NCBI GenBank assembly: GCA_041738715.1
Contig: JBGSPI010000052.1
Location: forward strand, 34,843-98,842
Direction of reading: 5' to 3'
Source of the DNA: Chamaesiphon sp041738715
GTDB lineage: Bacteria; Cyanobacteriota; Cyanobacteriia; Cyanobacteriales; Chamaesiphonaceae
Length of the DNA stretch: 64,000 bases
Shown here: positions 26,910-36,419 of the stretch, one piece after another
How the letters are laid out: the number at the start of each line of letters is the position of its first letter
Numbering within the stretch: position 1 is the first letter of the stretch
Translations under genes and position numbers: made by a program
Notes under the pieces: model-generated
Told to the model about the DNA's origin: nothing
The model's database searches: none
The model's input: only the letters and a program-made list of their open reading frames with translations

Positions 26910-28085
26910 ATGAACAGTTGCAGAATTATTAATGCTCAGATCCCTGGATATCAAGGCAGACAACAGATCATCATTCGCGAGGACAAGATTAGTCAAGTGG
27001 GTGAATGTCTAGCTGCCGAAGATCTGCCGATCCTTGATGTTGCCGGGGATTGGATTTCGCTAGGTGGGGTGGATCTCCAGATTAATGGAGCCTTGGGATT
27101 AGCATTTCCCGATGTGCGGATGGAAGATTTTGGGCGACTGCGGGAGATTTGTGATTTTCTATGGGCAGAGGGTATCGATGGATTTTTGCCGACAATTGTA
27201 ACTACTTCGATCGATAATATTCATCGATCGCTGAGTGTATTTGCTAAGTTTATGGCACAGCAACGCCCTGGTACCGCCCAAGTTCTCGGCGTTCACTTGG
27301 AGGGGCCATTTTTAAACCCCCGGAAGCGGGGTGCCCATCCTGCCGTCTACTTGCAACCGCTAAGATTGAATTCAGTTTCAGCCATACTGCTTGAATATGC
27401 TCATGTCGTCAAAGTGATGACTCTTGCCCCTGAATTAGACCCCACAGACGCGGTAATTCACTATTTAAGGTCTTTAGATATTATCGTCAGTTTAGGACAC
27501 TCTGAGGCAGATTTTGCCGAGGCAGAGAGCGCGTTTAATAGTGGCGCATCAATGGTAACTCATGCTTTTAATGCTATGCCGGGACTGCATCACCGAGAGC
27601 CAGGACTGCTAGGAGCGGCTTTAACTCATCCTGGTGTAAAATGCGGGCTGATCGCTGATGGAGAGCACATTCACCCGACGATGTTGCAAATATTATTGAG
27701 ATCGGGTCAATATGCCCAAGGGTTATTTCTGGTCAGTGATGCTTTATCACCGTTAGGTTTGCCGGATGGAAAGTATCCTTGGGATAGTCGAGAAATTGAA
27801 GTAATTAATGGCACAGCGAGATTGCCCGATGGCACACTTTCAGGGACAACTCGATCGCTATTAGTTGGGGTACAAAATCTGGTTAAATGGGGGATCTGCG
27901 ATGTCGGTCATGCGATCGCGCTGGCAACGATCTCGCCCCGTCATGCCTTGGCAAAGCCATCCCCATGGGCAATTGATTTGGCGAATGATTATGTGGGAAA
28001 TTCAGCAAATTTATTACGCTGGCATAGCGATTTTAACAGCCAATTAAGTTGGTCTCGATTAGATCTTTTAGATCTTTCTCATTGA
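26910..28085 (+). CDS. nagA: N-acetylglucosamine-6-phosphate deacetylase
   Basis: Removes the acetyl group from GlcNAc-6-P in amino-sugar and cell-wall recycling; metal-dependent amidohydrolase fold. Metal and active-site motifs are visible: HLEGPFLNPRKRGAH, LGHSEADF, THAFNAMPGLHHREPG and VSDALSPLG. The 391-residue length is normal. It is divergent from purE; a perfect hairpin follows the stop by four bases. Confidence 0.95.
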   Translation: MNSCRIINAQIPGYQGRQQIIIREDKISQVGECLAAEDLPILDVAGDWISLGGVDLQINGALGLAFPDVRMEDFGRLREICDFLWAEGIDGFLPTIVTTSIDNIHRSLSVFAKFMAQQRPGTAQVLGVHLEGPFLNPRKRGAHPAVYLQPLRLNSVSAILLEYAHVVKVMTLAPELDPTDAVIHYLRSLDIIVSLGHSEADFAEAESAFNSGASMVTHAFNAMPGLHHREPGLLGAALTHPGVKCGLIADGEHIHPTMLQILLRSGQYAQGLFLVSDALSPLGLPDGKYPWDSREIEVINGTARLPDGTLSGTTRSLLVGVQNLVKWGICDVGHAIALATISPRHALAKPSPWAIDLANDYVGNSANLLRWHSDFNSQLSWSRLDLLDLSH

Positions 28086-28089
28086 AAAA

Positions 28090-28121
28090 GATCACCGACT
28101 TTTTGGAAAAAGTCGGTGATC
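28090..28121. terminator. Bidirectional terminator between nagA and lpdA
   Basis: Perfect 15-base arms GATCACCGACTTTTT / AAAAAGTCGGTGATC with a GG centre in the 53-base gap of a convergent pair. The T/A-rich inner part gives a terminator-like stem on both strands. Confidence 0.75.
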
Positions 28122-28138
28122 TGGGCATTTGTGCTAAT

Positions 28139-29572
28139 TTAGTGAACTCCAGCCGCACGTTTGTAAGCTTCGTCTAATACCTCAGACAGAGTAGGATGAG
28201 CGTGAACGTATGTTGCCAGATTTTGGATCGAATTACGCTGCGCGATCGCATTTGAAGCCTCATGAATCAGATCCGCCGCGTGCAAACCGATAATATGGGT
28301 ACCTAATACCTCCCCAGTATCCTTGCGGTAAATTACCTTTGCCATCCCATCTGCTTCACCTTCCGCGATCGCTTTCGAGTTACCTTTGAAATAGCTCCGC
28401 ACCGCTGCAATCTCAAACCCACCAGCAGCAGCAGCTTCCTTGGCCTGAGTTTCGGTCATCCCCACAAAACTAATCTCAGGATGGGTAAACGCCGCTGCGG
28501 GGATGCTCTGATAATCCATTTCACGCGATCGACCGCAGATATTTTCGACGGCGGTAATCCCCTGTGCTGAAGCAGCATGAGCCAACATCATTTTACCCGT
28601 TGCATCACCGATCGCCCATAAATGGGGAACAGGATTGCCATCAATCAGTACCTCTAGTTTATCATTCACCGGAATGAATCCTCGACGGTCGAGAGCGACC
28701 CCCACAGCTTCCAAATTAAGATTTTTGGTATCAGGAATCCGTCCCGTCGCCACGAGGCAAGCATCGACCTCTAGGACTTCGACAACTTCCTTCGTCTTGG
28801 CATCGGCTAGTTCAATTACCACGGGCGAACCAGGGATTACCCGCTTGGCGAGAAGACTCGATCGAGCGTCAATGTCACGGGGATCGATTAAAATCCGTTT
28901 GGCAAGTTTCGCGATATCCAGATCGAATCCCGGCATTAATTGGTCGAGAAATTCGATAATCGTCACTTCCGAACCCAACGCCGTATAGACATCAGAAAAT
29001 TCCAACCCGATGTAACCACTGCCGATAATCGCCACCCACTGGGGAATTGTCTCTAATTTAATCGCATCATCGCTAGTAAATACCGTCTTGCCATCCACCT
29101 CAATTCCCGGTGGGACAAAGGGAATCGAACCTGAAGAAATCATCACATCCTTTGCCGTGATCATTTTTTCCCCTTCCGGTGTCGTTACACTCACCTTCTG
29201 AGTCCCCGCCACCTTGCCCCAACCGCGAATAATATCGACATTTAAGCGGGTCAAACTATTCGTCAAATCACCACGCAACTTGGCAACTAAATTACTCGCA
29301 TGAGCAGCAATGCCCTCGCGATCGAAATTCACATCAGCCACCTGAATCCCCATTGCCTTGAGATGGTGAGCATTTTTCAATTCCCGCACCCTGCCCGAAG
29401 CAGCCAGCAGTGCCTTAGAGGGGATACAACCACGATTTACGCAAGTCCCACCCATATCCCCCGCTTCGATAATGGCTGTTTTGAGTCCACAACTCACCGC
29501 ATGAAGTGCAGCCCCATGTCCACCCACACCCGCGCCAATAATTACCAAATCATAGTCAAATTGTTGACTCAC
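28139..29572 (-). CDS. lpdA: Dihydrolipoyl dehydrogenase
   Basis: E3 flavoprotein that reoxidises lipoyl groups of 2-oxoacid dehydrogenase complexes and the glycine cleavage system. FAD motif VIIGAGVGGHGAALHA at residues 10-25; redox pair in GGTCVNRGCIPSKALLA; NAD motif AIIGSGYIGLEFSD; and the C-terminal HAHPTLSE segment with the active-site His. The 477-residue length is typical of cyanobacteria. Confidence 0.97.
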   Translation of the reverse strand: MSQQFDYDLVIIGAGVGGHGAALHAVSCGLKTAIIEAGDMGGTCVNRGCIPSKALLAASGRVRELKNAHHLKAMGIQVADVNFDREGIAAHASNLVAKLRGDLTNSLTRLNVDIIRGWGKVAGTQKVSVTTPEGEKMITAKDVMISSGSIPFVPPGIEVDGKTVFTSDDAIKLETIPQWVAIIGSGYIGLEFSDVYTALGSEVTIIEFLDQLMPGFDLDIAKLAKRILIDPRDIDARSSLLAKRVIPGSPVVIELADAKTKEVVEVLEVDACLVATGRIPDTKNLNLEAVGVALDRRGFIPVNDKLEVLIDGNPVPHLWAIGDATGKMMLAHAASAQGITAVENICGRSREMDYQSIPAAAFTHPEISFVGMTETQAKEAAAAGGFEIAAVRSYFKGNSKAIAEGEADGMAKVIYRKDTGEVLGTHIIGLHAADLIHEASNAIAQRNSIQNLATYVHAHPTLSEVLDEAYKRAAGVH

Positions 29573-30027
29573 GTTAATATATCCTCATTCATAATGCCCA
29601 GCCTCTATTCTCACTCTGACCGATCGCCCTTGTAAAGGCTGGATAGTTAGATTATTTTTTGGGGCATAACAAAGCCAGTCATCTGAAACCAATGCTCGGA
29701 TTAGATGCGATCGAAAAACTAATCGTGGTGATTTTCAAAATTTATGCTGTCAACTCACTCCCTAATTGAATTGTGGGAGGGTTAATTCAACGGAAACAGC
29801 AGGAGTCCCCACCCTCAGCGGAATGAAGCGACAAGCGGGAGCAAGGCGCGTAATGTAGCGGGGTGGGGAGGAATGCGAGTGCGTGAGCGATTCCATCGGA
29901 CTGCAATCCGACAAGCGACGCGCTCGGCAAGCAGCCCGATGGATGAGTGAGCAAACAAATTCCTTGCCCTATCCCTGGATTTCCTATATCTTCACGAGAT
30001 ACAATAATTTTAGAGTTCGTGAAGATA

Positions 30028-31353
30028 ATGCCTCAAGTAATCACCGCCAAACTAAAATTAAACCTGACCACCGAGCAAAAAGCTCTGGTGTCTCAGACGG
30101 CTTTAGCCTACCGTGACGCTTTGAACTATACTTCGCAAGTCGCTTTTGATGCGGGTAAAACCAGCAATGGGGCTAAGTTGCAAAAGGCTGTCTACAACGA
30201 ATTGCGAGTTCGATTTGGGCTTGGAGCGCAGATGGCTTGCAATGTACCTAGACAAGTATCTGGAACCTATAAGACCCTTTGGACTAAGGTAAAACAATCT
30301 AACGATGCTATTGCTAAAGGTTACACCAAGAGACGGTACAAAGGGCTAGAAAAAGCCCCTAAATACATTTCTCGAACTTGTACCCTGAACTATCAGAGAG
30401 ACTACTCTTTTAAGACCGAGCAACGAGTGAGTATTATCACCCTACAAGGTCGAATAGTAGTCCCTTATGATGGATATAATAATCATCTAGATCTAATTGC
30501 TAATGGTGCCAGTATTGGAGCAGCTAAAATTGTCTATCAGCGTTCTTCTAAGATCTACTACCTAATGGTAAGCGTCGAAGTCGAAACACCTGAACTTGAC
30601 CCACTGAAGATAACTAGAGTCTCTGGTGTTGATGTGGGCATGAGATACCTAGCAGTAGAAACAGACCTACAACATAAGTCTAAATTCTACTCAGGGAAAG
30701 ATGCTAGACATAAAGCCAATCGCTATCATCAAGCACGGATGACTCTTCAGCGTAAAGGCACTCGTTCAGCAAAGAGAAGACTAATTGCTTTGTCTGGAAG
30801 AGAAAGACGGTTTATCGTTGATGTGAACCACCAAATCAGCAAGGATATTGCAAAACCCAATAGCTTAATTGGACTAGAGAACCTAACCGGAATACGGGAC
30901 AGAACTAGAACCAAGTCGGGCAAAAAGGTAAGCAAGAAGAGACGTAGGGCTAATCGAAGCAAGGCTAAATGGTCATTCGCCGAATTGCATGGCTATATTG
31001 ACTACAAGGCTAATCTAAATGGTTCGTTAGCGACTAAAGTTCCGGCTCATTACACATCGAAAAGTTGTCCTAAGTGTGGACATACCTCAGATGCTAATAG
31101 ACCTAATAAAGGGCTATTATTCCGCTGCGAATGTTGCGGTCATGAGCTTCATGCGGATCTAATTGGAGCACGAAATATTGCAATGAGAGCGTTGCTAGTT
31201 CGGCAAGACTGGACTAGTACGGGTGCCTTGTCAGTGCGCCCTGATGTATCGAGCGGTGAAACCAAAACTGAAATCCTGCAAAGGTTTTCAGGACTGCGGT
31301 GGAGTTCAGATACAAGCCCTACCCTCGCGAATGAGTGCGTCAGCACGAAGTAG
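30028..31353 (+). CDS. tnpB: TnpB RNA-guided endonuclease of an IS605-type element
   Basis: 441 residues from the ATG at 30028 (MPQVITAKLKLNLTTEQKAL); the open frame reaches further upstream, but that part is not family-like. The RuvC residues are intact: Asp202 in SGVDVGMRYL, Glu284 in IGLENLTG and Asp377 in HADLIGARNI. A zinc ribbon (CPKCGH ... CECCGH) lies before the last Asp. TnpB proteins cut DNA guided by an RNA from the 3' end of their own gene. The protein appears full length, so the nuclease may be active. Confidence 0.92.
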   Translation: MPQVITAKLKLNLTTEQKALVSQTALAYRDALNYTSQVAFDAGKTSNGAKLQKAVYNELRVRFGLGAQMACNVPRQVSGTYKTLWTKVKQSNDAIAKGYTKRRYKGLEKAPKYISRTCTLNYQRDYSFKTEQRVSIITLQGRIVVPYDGYNNHLDLIANGASIGAAKIVYQRSSKIYYLMVSVEVETPELDPLKITRVSGVDVGMRYLAVETDLQHKSKFYSGKDARHKANRYHQARMTLQRKGTRSAKRRLIALSGRERRFIVDVNHQISKDIAKPNSLIGLENLTGIRDRTRTKSGKKVSKKRRRANRSKAKWSFAELHGYIDYKANLNGSLATKVPAHYTSKSCPKCGHTSDANRPNKGLLFRCECCGHELHADLIGARNIAMRALLVRQDWTSTGALSVRPDVSSGETKTEILQRFSGLRWSSDTSPTLANECVSTK

Positions 31354-31363
31354 CAGGGTAGGG
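31317..31363 (+). ncRNA. Candidate guide-RNA scaffold / right-end hairpin of the tnpB element
   Basis: A 9-base perfect stem (CCCTACCCT / AGGGTAGGG) spans the last codons and stop of tnpB. In this family the 3' part of the gene plus the right end make the omegaRNA, whose guide is the sequence just outside. If so, the guide would begin after 31363. This follows family knowledge, not direct evidence. Confidence 0.45.
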
Positions 31364-31415
31364 TAATTGACATAGTTATCTCACCCTCATCAACTCAATC
31401 AAGTGCTCACCTAGT

Positions 31416-31946
31416 CTAATTAATACTCAAAATCCAGGTACCAACATAACGGGCGATCGGAAAATCAATACTACTTTTAACTTGACAATTGAAGTAATAC
31501 ATCCCACCACTTTCAGGATTGCGGACATTTTTGAGAACTACTTCAATTTCTCGATTAGTTTTCAACTGTTCGGCGAGATCTATCAACAAAGTTCGACGCT
31601 CTCGATCCCATTTCACCCCTGAGAGGGGAATTGATTTATCACCAACGAGAACTTCAACATTTTGCTCATCAAATGTACCTTTGTAGTAGTCAGGATAAGT
31701 GATTTGAATTTGGGCAGCACCTAGTCGGTTGATTTTTGAACCAGGAATCTGGAGACTATAGCTATCTGTGACACTGCGATTACCAGAATCGAGTCGATAA
31801 GCAAGTTGATCGGCTCGATCGATTCCACTAAATAAAGTAAATCCGGGTAAGCTATCGGCTCTAACGGCAACTGGGATAACAGCTACTAGGCAACTAGTTA
31901 GAGCTAGGCAGGGCAATAATTTTCGAGCGATCTGACTATTCAACAT
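31416..31946 (-). CDS. DUF2808 secreted protein
   Basis: 176 residues with a signal peptide (LLPCLALTSCLVAVIPVAVR then ADS, cleavage near residue 31). The rest is the DUF2808 domain common in cyanobacterial periplasmic proteins: YSLQIPGSKINRLGAAQIQI, a central LSGVKWDRERRTLLIDLAEQ and a C-terminal YYFNCQVKSSIDFPIARYVG. Function unknown. Single gene immediately after the tnpB element. Confidence 0.88.
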   Translation of the reverse strand: MLNSQIARKLLPCLALTSCLVAVIPVAVRADSLPGFTLFSGIDRADQLAYRLDSGNRSVTDSYSLQIPGSKINRLGAAQIQITYPDYYKGTFDEQNVEVLVGDKSIPLSGVKWDRERRTLLIDLAEQLKTNREIEVVLKNVRNPESGGMYYFNCQVKSSIDFPIARYVGTWILSIN

Positions 31947-32205
31947 TTGTTTTCTCTCTAAGCCACACGTTACGAATCTGTTATTTTAATTTACTATTAA
32001 TTTTGGATTAGTTCACGAATATTTATCAACTTCAGCGTAAAAGTGAATTAACTTAGAAGTCTGAGTGTTATTATCGCTACCATTAAAGATCTAAATTAGG
32101 ATCGACTGGATGGGATGATGGAACTTTTGTAGCCATAGATCGAATTTTCGCCACCTCAACTCACGGGTTGGGAATTTGCTCGTCGAGAATATGTGGTACA
32201 GAGAC

Positions 32206-32221
32206 TCCGCCAAATGGCGGA
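32206..32221. promoter_or_regulatory. Short palindrome upstream of pntA
   Basis: TCCGCCA and TGGCGGA arms around AA, 23 bases before the pntA ATG. Position and symmetry fit an operator, but no regulator is known; it may be chance. Confidence 0.3.
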
Positions 32222-32244
32222 TGAACCAATGATAGGAGTTTGGC

Positions 32245-33405
32245 GTGAAAATTGCAGTAATTAAAGAAATTAATCTAGGTGAACACCGTGTCGCCTTGAT
32301 TCCCGATCTTGTTTCTCGGTTGGTCAAACAAGGTTTAGAAATTGGGATTGAGGCTGGAGCAGGTGAACAATCATTTTGGAGTAATGAAGCTTATGCTCTG
32401 GCTGGCGCAACAATTGTTGCCGATCCAGATAGCCTCTGGCGTGAAGCTGATATCGTCTTGAAGGTTGGTGTACCGACTCAAGCAGAAATTAGTAAATTGC
32501 GATCGGGGGCGACGCTGATTAGTTGTCTAGCTCCTCTTGCTAACGAACAAATAATCGCACAACTTGCTCGGCAAGGTGTAACTAGCTTCGCAATGGAATT
32601 AATTCCCCGCAGTACTCGCGCTCAAAGTATGGACGCCCTATCTTCCCAGGCTTCGATCGCGGGCTATAAGGCGGTATTACTAGCGGCAGCAGCATTGCCA
32701 AAGTACTTTCCGATGTTGACTACGGCTGCGGGAACAATCGCGCCGGCTAAGGTGTTTGTAATTGGGGCTGGGGTAGCCGGTTTACAAGCGATCGCTACTT
32801 CCAGAAGATTGGGGGCGATTGTCGAGGCGTTTGATATTCGCCCAGCCGTTAAGGAAGAAGTCCAAAGTTTGGGTGCGAAATTTATTGAGGTGCCATTGGG
32901 CGAAGATACTGTGGGCGAGAATGGCTATGCGAAGGAAGTATCTCAGTCAGCCAAAGAATTGACACAGCAAACCATCGCTCAACATGTCCGCACGGCTGAT
33001 GTGGTGATTACCACCGCTCAGGTACCTGGCAAGACAGCACCGCTGTTGGTAACGGCAGAAATGGTCTCTCAGATGCGTCCTGGCTCAGTAATCGTCGATT
33101 TAGCCGCCGAACAGGGTGGGAATTGTGCCTATACGGAAGCAGGTAAGTCGATCGATCGACATCAGGTGACGATTATTGGAACGATCAATTTACCTGCTTC
33201 GGTGCCGATTCATGCTAGCCAGTTGTATGCAAAAAACATCACCACTTTATTGCAGTACTTAATTAAGGATGGGGCATTGAGTTTAGATTTTAGCGATGAT
33301 ATCGTCCAAAGTACTTGTGTGACACATCAAGGAGCTATTTGTAACGAACGGGTGCGAAATTTTGTGAATAGTACAAATCAAACAGCCATAGGTAGTTTAA
33401 CTTGA
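32245..33405 (+). CDS. pntA: NAD(P) transhydrogenase subunit alpha part 1
   Basis: NAD(H)-binding domain I of the proton-pumping transhydrogenase. The N-terminus MKIAVIKEINLGEHRVALIP and the motifs AGTIAPAKVFVIGAGVAGLQ, AIVEAFDIRPAVKEEVQSLG and MRPGSVIVDLAAEQGGNC match PntA rather than alanine dehydrogenase. 386 residues is the size of the separate domain-I protein in organisms with split pntA genes. The membrane parts (second alpha part and PntB) do not follow; the next gene is convergent. Confidence 0.92.
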   Translation: MKIAVIKEINLGEHRVALIPDLVSRLVKQGLEIGIEAGAGEQSFWSNEAYALAGATIVADPDSLWREADIVLKVGVPTQAEISKLRSGATLISCLAPLANEQIIAQLARQGVTSFAMELIPRSTRAQSMDALSSQASIAGYKAVLLAAAALPKYFPMLTTAAGTIAPAKVFVIGAGVAGLQAIATSRRLGAIVEAFDIRPAVKEEVQSLGAKFIEVPLGEDTVGENGYAKEVSQSAKELTQQTIAQHVRTADVVITTAQVPGKTAPLLVTAEMVSQMRPGSVIVDLAAEQGGNCAYTEAGKSIDRHQVTIIGTINLPASVPIHASQLYAKNITTLLQYLIKDGALSLDFSDDIVQSTCVTHQGAICNERVRNFVNSTNQTAIGSLT

Positions 33406-33421
33406 TTTTCGGTGATCGAAA

Positions 33422-33454
33422 AAACACCTGCTCAATTTGATTGAGCAGGTGTTT
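33422..33454. terminator. Terminator between pntA and the DUF4912 gene
   Basis: Perfect 14-base arms AAACACCTGCTCAA / TTGAGCAGGTGTTT with a 5-base loop. T-rich sequence follows on the plus strand and TTTT on the minus strand, so it can stop both convergent genes. Confidence 0.85.
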
Positions 33455-33517
33455 CGATTTTTAACGTCAATTACTAGTTGCCAGAAGGGAACTCCATCAC
33501 CAACTAAATATCTAACC

Positions 33518-34753
33518 CTAGAACCATTTTTCAGGAACAGCTTCTTCCTTAGTATTGGTATTCCGTGAAGGAGTAGCTCTGTCAAACGTCATGTGAACGG
33601 ATCGTTGTTGTTCGCCGTCTTTCGCAACAGCGACGATGGGGTAATCAATATTTCCATCCTGGAAGGACATCTGGAAGCGGAAGGTTCCATCTGGATTGAG
33701 CTTGATTTGTCGTCCACCGATCGAAACCGTAGCATCAGGTTCGGTAGCACCATAGACGATTAATTCAGCGTCCGCAATCAGCCAGAACTGACGTTGCCGT
33801 TCGCCTACTTCCATACCGATCCCCGACATGCCGACACCAGACATATTTACCCCAGAAGCAGTCGGTAGTGCCCACATGCCAACACCAGAAGGGAAGACAA
33901 AGGAACTGAGAGACTCTAACGGAGCTTGTTGCATCGAACCATAGAGGGAACCAGCAATCCGTAAGGATTCAGTTGATTCTGCCAAGCCAAAGATGCGTTC
34001 GTAGATCGCATTGCGCTCGGTATTATCTGTGCTAGATTCATCATCTGCGGCAGCTTTTTGGCTGGGAGGTACCAGTTGGGCGAAGGTTTTACCGATTAGT
34101 TCCTCTTCCCAAGGTACGGTGATGAAGACATCTTCGATCCAGTCAGAAGGATAGACAGGGGGAATGCTGACAGCAGCGGAACGAGCTAGGACTAACCAGC
34201 GTCCATCTCCGCACCGATAACCGATGTCAATTACATAGGACCTGTCGCTAACAGGAATCGGTAGATACCATTCACGAGCCATCTCATCGATCGGATACTC
34301 TTGAATACTATGAGGACTCTGATGTTCTAAGTTGATGTCAGTAACATCATAAATCCGCAGTGCGAGTTGCTGTCCACCATGAGCACGTAACTCATTTTTA
34401 TGTTCAACCGGAATATCCCAGTAGGCATAAGCCCATTGAGGATCGCGAGGCAGCAAGACAATCCGACTTTCACCATAACCACCAGGCAAATCGCCTAATC
34501 CTTCATCGACATCTGCTAATTCTTCAGGGGTGAGATCTACTGCTAGTCCGAGTTCAAATTTTCCTGCTTCCACTACTAATTGTGCCTCCAAGTTTGTCGG
34601 TGAAGTTTGCGTAGACTGAGTATTTTGAATTTTTTGGATTTCTTCCAAGAGTTGAGATTTGCGCATCCGGCTGTAGCGGGATACTCCACAGGCACTTGCC
34701 ACACGGCGTAGCTGTCTGAGGGTCATTTCTTCTAGTGTGTTCTGTGTAGTCAC
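33518..34753 (-). CDS. DUF4912 protein with N-terminal Rho-N/SAP-like domain
   Basis: 411 residues. Residues 8-42 (EEMTLRQLRRVASACGVSRY, KSQLLEEIQ) look like a Rho N-terminal/SAP-type helical nucleic-acid-binding motif. Residues ~95-210 are the DUF4912 domain (RIVLLPRDPQWAYAYWDIPV, HGGQQLALRIYDVTDINLEH, YVIDIGYRC). A Gly/Met-rich linker follows, and the C-terminus has a second beta-sandwich-like segment (VSIGGRQIKLNPDGTFRFQM). Common in cyanobacteria; function unknown, possibly linked to RNA or DNA. Confidence 0.88.
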   Translation of the reverse strand: MTTQNTLEEMTLRQLRRVASACGVSRYSRMRKSQLLEEIQKIQNTQSTQTSPTNLEAQLVVEAGKFELGLAVDLTPEELADVDEGLGDLPGGYGESRIVLLPRDPQWAYAYWDIPVEHKNELRAHGGQQLALRIYDVTDINLEHQSPHSIQEYPIDEMAREWYLPIPVSDRSYVIDIGYRCGDGRWLVLARSAAVSIPPVYPSDWIEDVFITVPWEEELIGKTFAQLVPPSQKAAADDESSTDNTERNAIYERIFGLAESTESLRIAGSLYGSMQQAPLESLSSFVFPSGVGMWALPTASGVNMSGVGMSGIGMEVGERQRQFWLIADAELIVYGATEPDATVSIGGRQIKLNPDGTFRFQMSFQDGNIDYPIVAVAKDGEQQRSVHMTFDRATPSRNTNTKEEAVPEKWF

Positions 34754-35351
34754 GATCTGACCTCCGAATAAGGTGAAAATGAGAAATGCCTTTTGGGGGC
34801 TACATCTCCACTTTTGTTGTCACAAGAATAAAATTTGCTTGAGCCGATCGATTTGCCAGTCGAGTTGGCTTGATTTAAGCTATTTATTAAATTTTTAGAT
34901 CTGCTATTCGAGGAGATAACCTGAATACTGCATGTGACTAAAATAGATATTTTATAAACACGGCAATTGCGTAATATCTAATTAGTTTTTTACCATTAGA
35001 GATCGACATTTGTTGTGTATGTCTACTATCTAACAAAACTTTACCCCGATCAGTCAAGGGGGGATCGCAGTTGATTTCTGGACTTTGACGGATTTACGCC
35101 ATTCCAGACTCAGCTATTGTCATGATTTCTTGACAATTGTGTGATTTCTATCAGAGAACGAGCTAAATCCCCTTTCAACAGCTATCCACTCACAGCTTGT
35201 GATGCGAAGTCCGCCTATCTTGTCTCGCATAATCTGGAAGTGGCGGATCGACTAACTAATTTTCAGATTAACCGAGAAGTATTGCGATTGCTGGGCTTTA
35301 TTTTTTTGCCATAAAATATTTAATCTAGTCGATCTTAATTTTTACTGACCG
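34754..35351. other. Long intergenic region, nothing recognised
   Basis: 598 bases upstream of the DUF4912 gene. No tRNA, repeat or credible small gene seen. It is AT-rich and includes the DUF4912 promoter; the stretch near 35190-35250 has no clear pairing. Confidence 0.4.
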
Positions 35352-36344
35352 TCATTTAAAGATCGGCCAACTCAATTTAGTTAAACCTATTAACGGCTTA
35401 ATGTCAGTGACCTTATTGTTATTGAGATCGAGCCAGTTCAAGTTAGTTAAACTAGCCAACGGCTTGATGTCAATGACTTGATTGTTATTAAGATTGAGCC
35501 AATTCAAGTTATTTAAGCCTGATAATGGGTGGAGGTTACTAATTTTATTCCCATCTAGGGAAAGACCTGCTAACATAGTCAATTTTGCCAGCGGTGAGGC
35601 ATCACTTATCTGATTATTACTAAGATAGAGCGTCTGCAAGTTGATCGAATTACCTAATGCTGATATATCAGTAACTTTATTATTCGTGACAATCAACGCA
35701 TTCAAGTTAACCAAATTTGCTAATGGTCTGATATTATCAATCTGATTGCTACTTAGATTGAGCCAATTTAAACTATTCAAACCTGATAATGGTTGAAGAT
35801 CGATAATTTTGTTAGTACCAAGGGAAAGCCCATGTAATTTAGTCAAACTGGCTAACGGTTTTAGATCGCTAATCAGATTATTATTGAGATAAAGAGAACT
35901 CAAATTACGTAAACTGGCTAATGGACTGAGATCGCCAACCAGATTGTCATTTATAATCAACCAATTCAAATTAGTCAAATTTGCTAATGGACTTAGATCG
36001 CTAATCAGATTATTGCGGAGAGATAGCGATCGCAAATTAGTTAAACTTGACAATGGTTTGAGGTCGCTAATTTGATTTATAGCGAGGTTTAAACGAGTCA
36101 AATTTTTCAGTTTAGAATCAGCTATTTCACAATCATGGGTACCAGATTTCACCAGTAATATAGAGATTGTTCTTTGAGTAGCGATCGGCAAAGTAGCTTT
36201 TTGCTGACACCATTGACTAAAACTTTTACTTTCAGTCTGTTTTTGGGACGCTGTTGCTGGAAATATCGGCAATCCGAATACAGCTATGCTAAATATGACA
36301 AACCAGAAATTCATATTTCTAGCGCAATATGCTAGTAAGTTCAT
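35352..36344 (-). CDS. Secreted leucine-rich-repeat protein (internalin/SDS22-like)
   Basis: 330 residues from the ATG at 36344; a GTG at 36407 in frame would add 21. A hydrophobic signal segment (FWFVIFSIAVFGLPIFPATA) is followed by a ~50-residue cap with three Cys, then about eleven 22-residue repeats of the form ISDLxPLxxLTNLxxLxLxxN. Such repeats fold into a curved binding surface. It ends abruptly after the last repeat without a cell-wall or membrane anchor. It is probably exported; ligand unknown. Confidence 0.85.
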   Translation of the reverse strand: MNLLAYCARNMNFWFVIFSIAVFGLPIFPATASQKQTESKSFSQWCQQKATLPIATQRTISILLVKSGTHDCEIADSKLKNLTRLNLAINQISDLKPLSSLTNLRSLSLRNNLISDLSPLANLTNLNWLIINDNLVGDLSPLASLRNLSSLYLNNNLISDLKPLASLTKLHGLSLGTNKIIDLQPLSGLNSLNWLNLSSNQIDNIRPLANLVNLNALIVTNNKVTDISALGNSINLQTLYLSNNQISDASPLAKLTMLAGLSLDGNKISNLHPLSGLNNLNWLNLNNNQVIDIKPLASLTNLNWLDLNNNKVTDIKPLIGLTKLSWPIFK

Positions 36345-36419
36345 TTTATTTGCGTTGGGAATTAAAGGTATGTGGGTCTCAATCTTAATCGGTAGAGAGG
36401 AGTCCACTGGATGGCAATG

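Larger units (their letters stand above)
29806..31363 (+). mobile_element. IS200/IS605-like element carrying tnpB only
   Basis: Bounded on the left by an inverted repeat TCCCCACCC (29806-29814) / GGGTGGGGA (29861-29869), and on the right by CCCTACCCT (31317-31325) / AGGGTAGGG (31355-31363) overlapping the end of tnpB. Subterminal stems of this kind are usual for the family. No tnpA (Y1 transposase) is present, so mobility would need one from elsewhere. Exact ends and target-adjacent motif cannot be fixed without an empty-site comparison. Confidence 0.7.

Noticed and set aside
26811..26996. N-terminal extension of PurE
   Set aside because: The extra 62 residues are unlike PurE and would overlap the divergent nagA start; the internal ATG gives the standard length.
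29883..30027. Extra coding sequence before tnpB
   Set aside because: The frames here cover the left-end stem and flank; TnpB similarity begins only at the ATG at 30028.
32245..33405. Alanine dehydrogenase
   Set aside because: The motifs around the nucleotide site (AGTIAPAKVFVIGAGVAGLQ, AFDIRPAVKEEVQSLG) are those of transhydrogenase PntA.
35352..36344. CRISPR or satellite array suggested by the 66-base period
   Set aside because: The period comes from codons of a leucine-rich-repeat protein.
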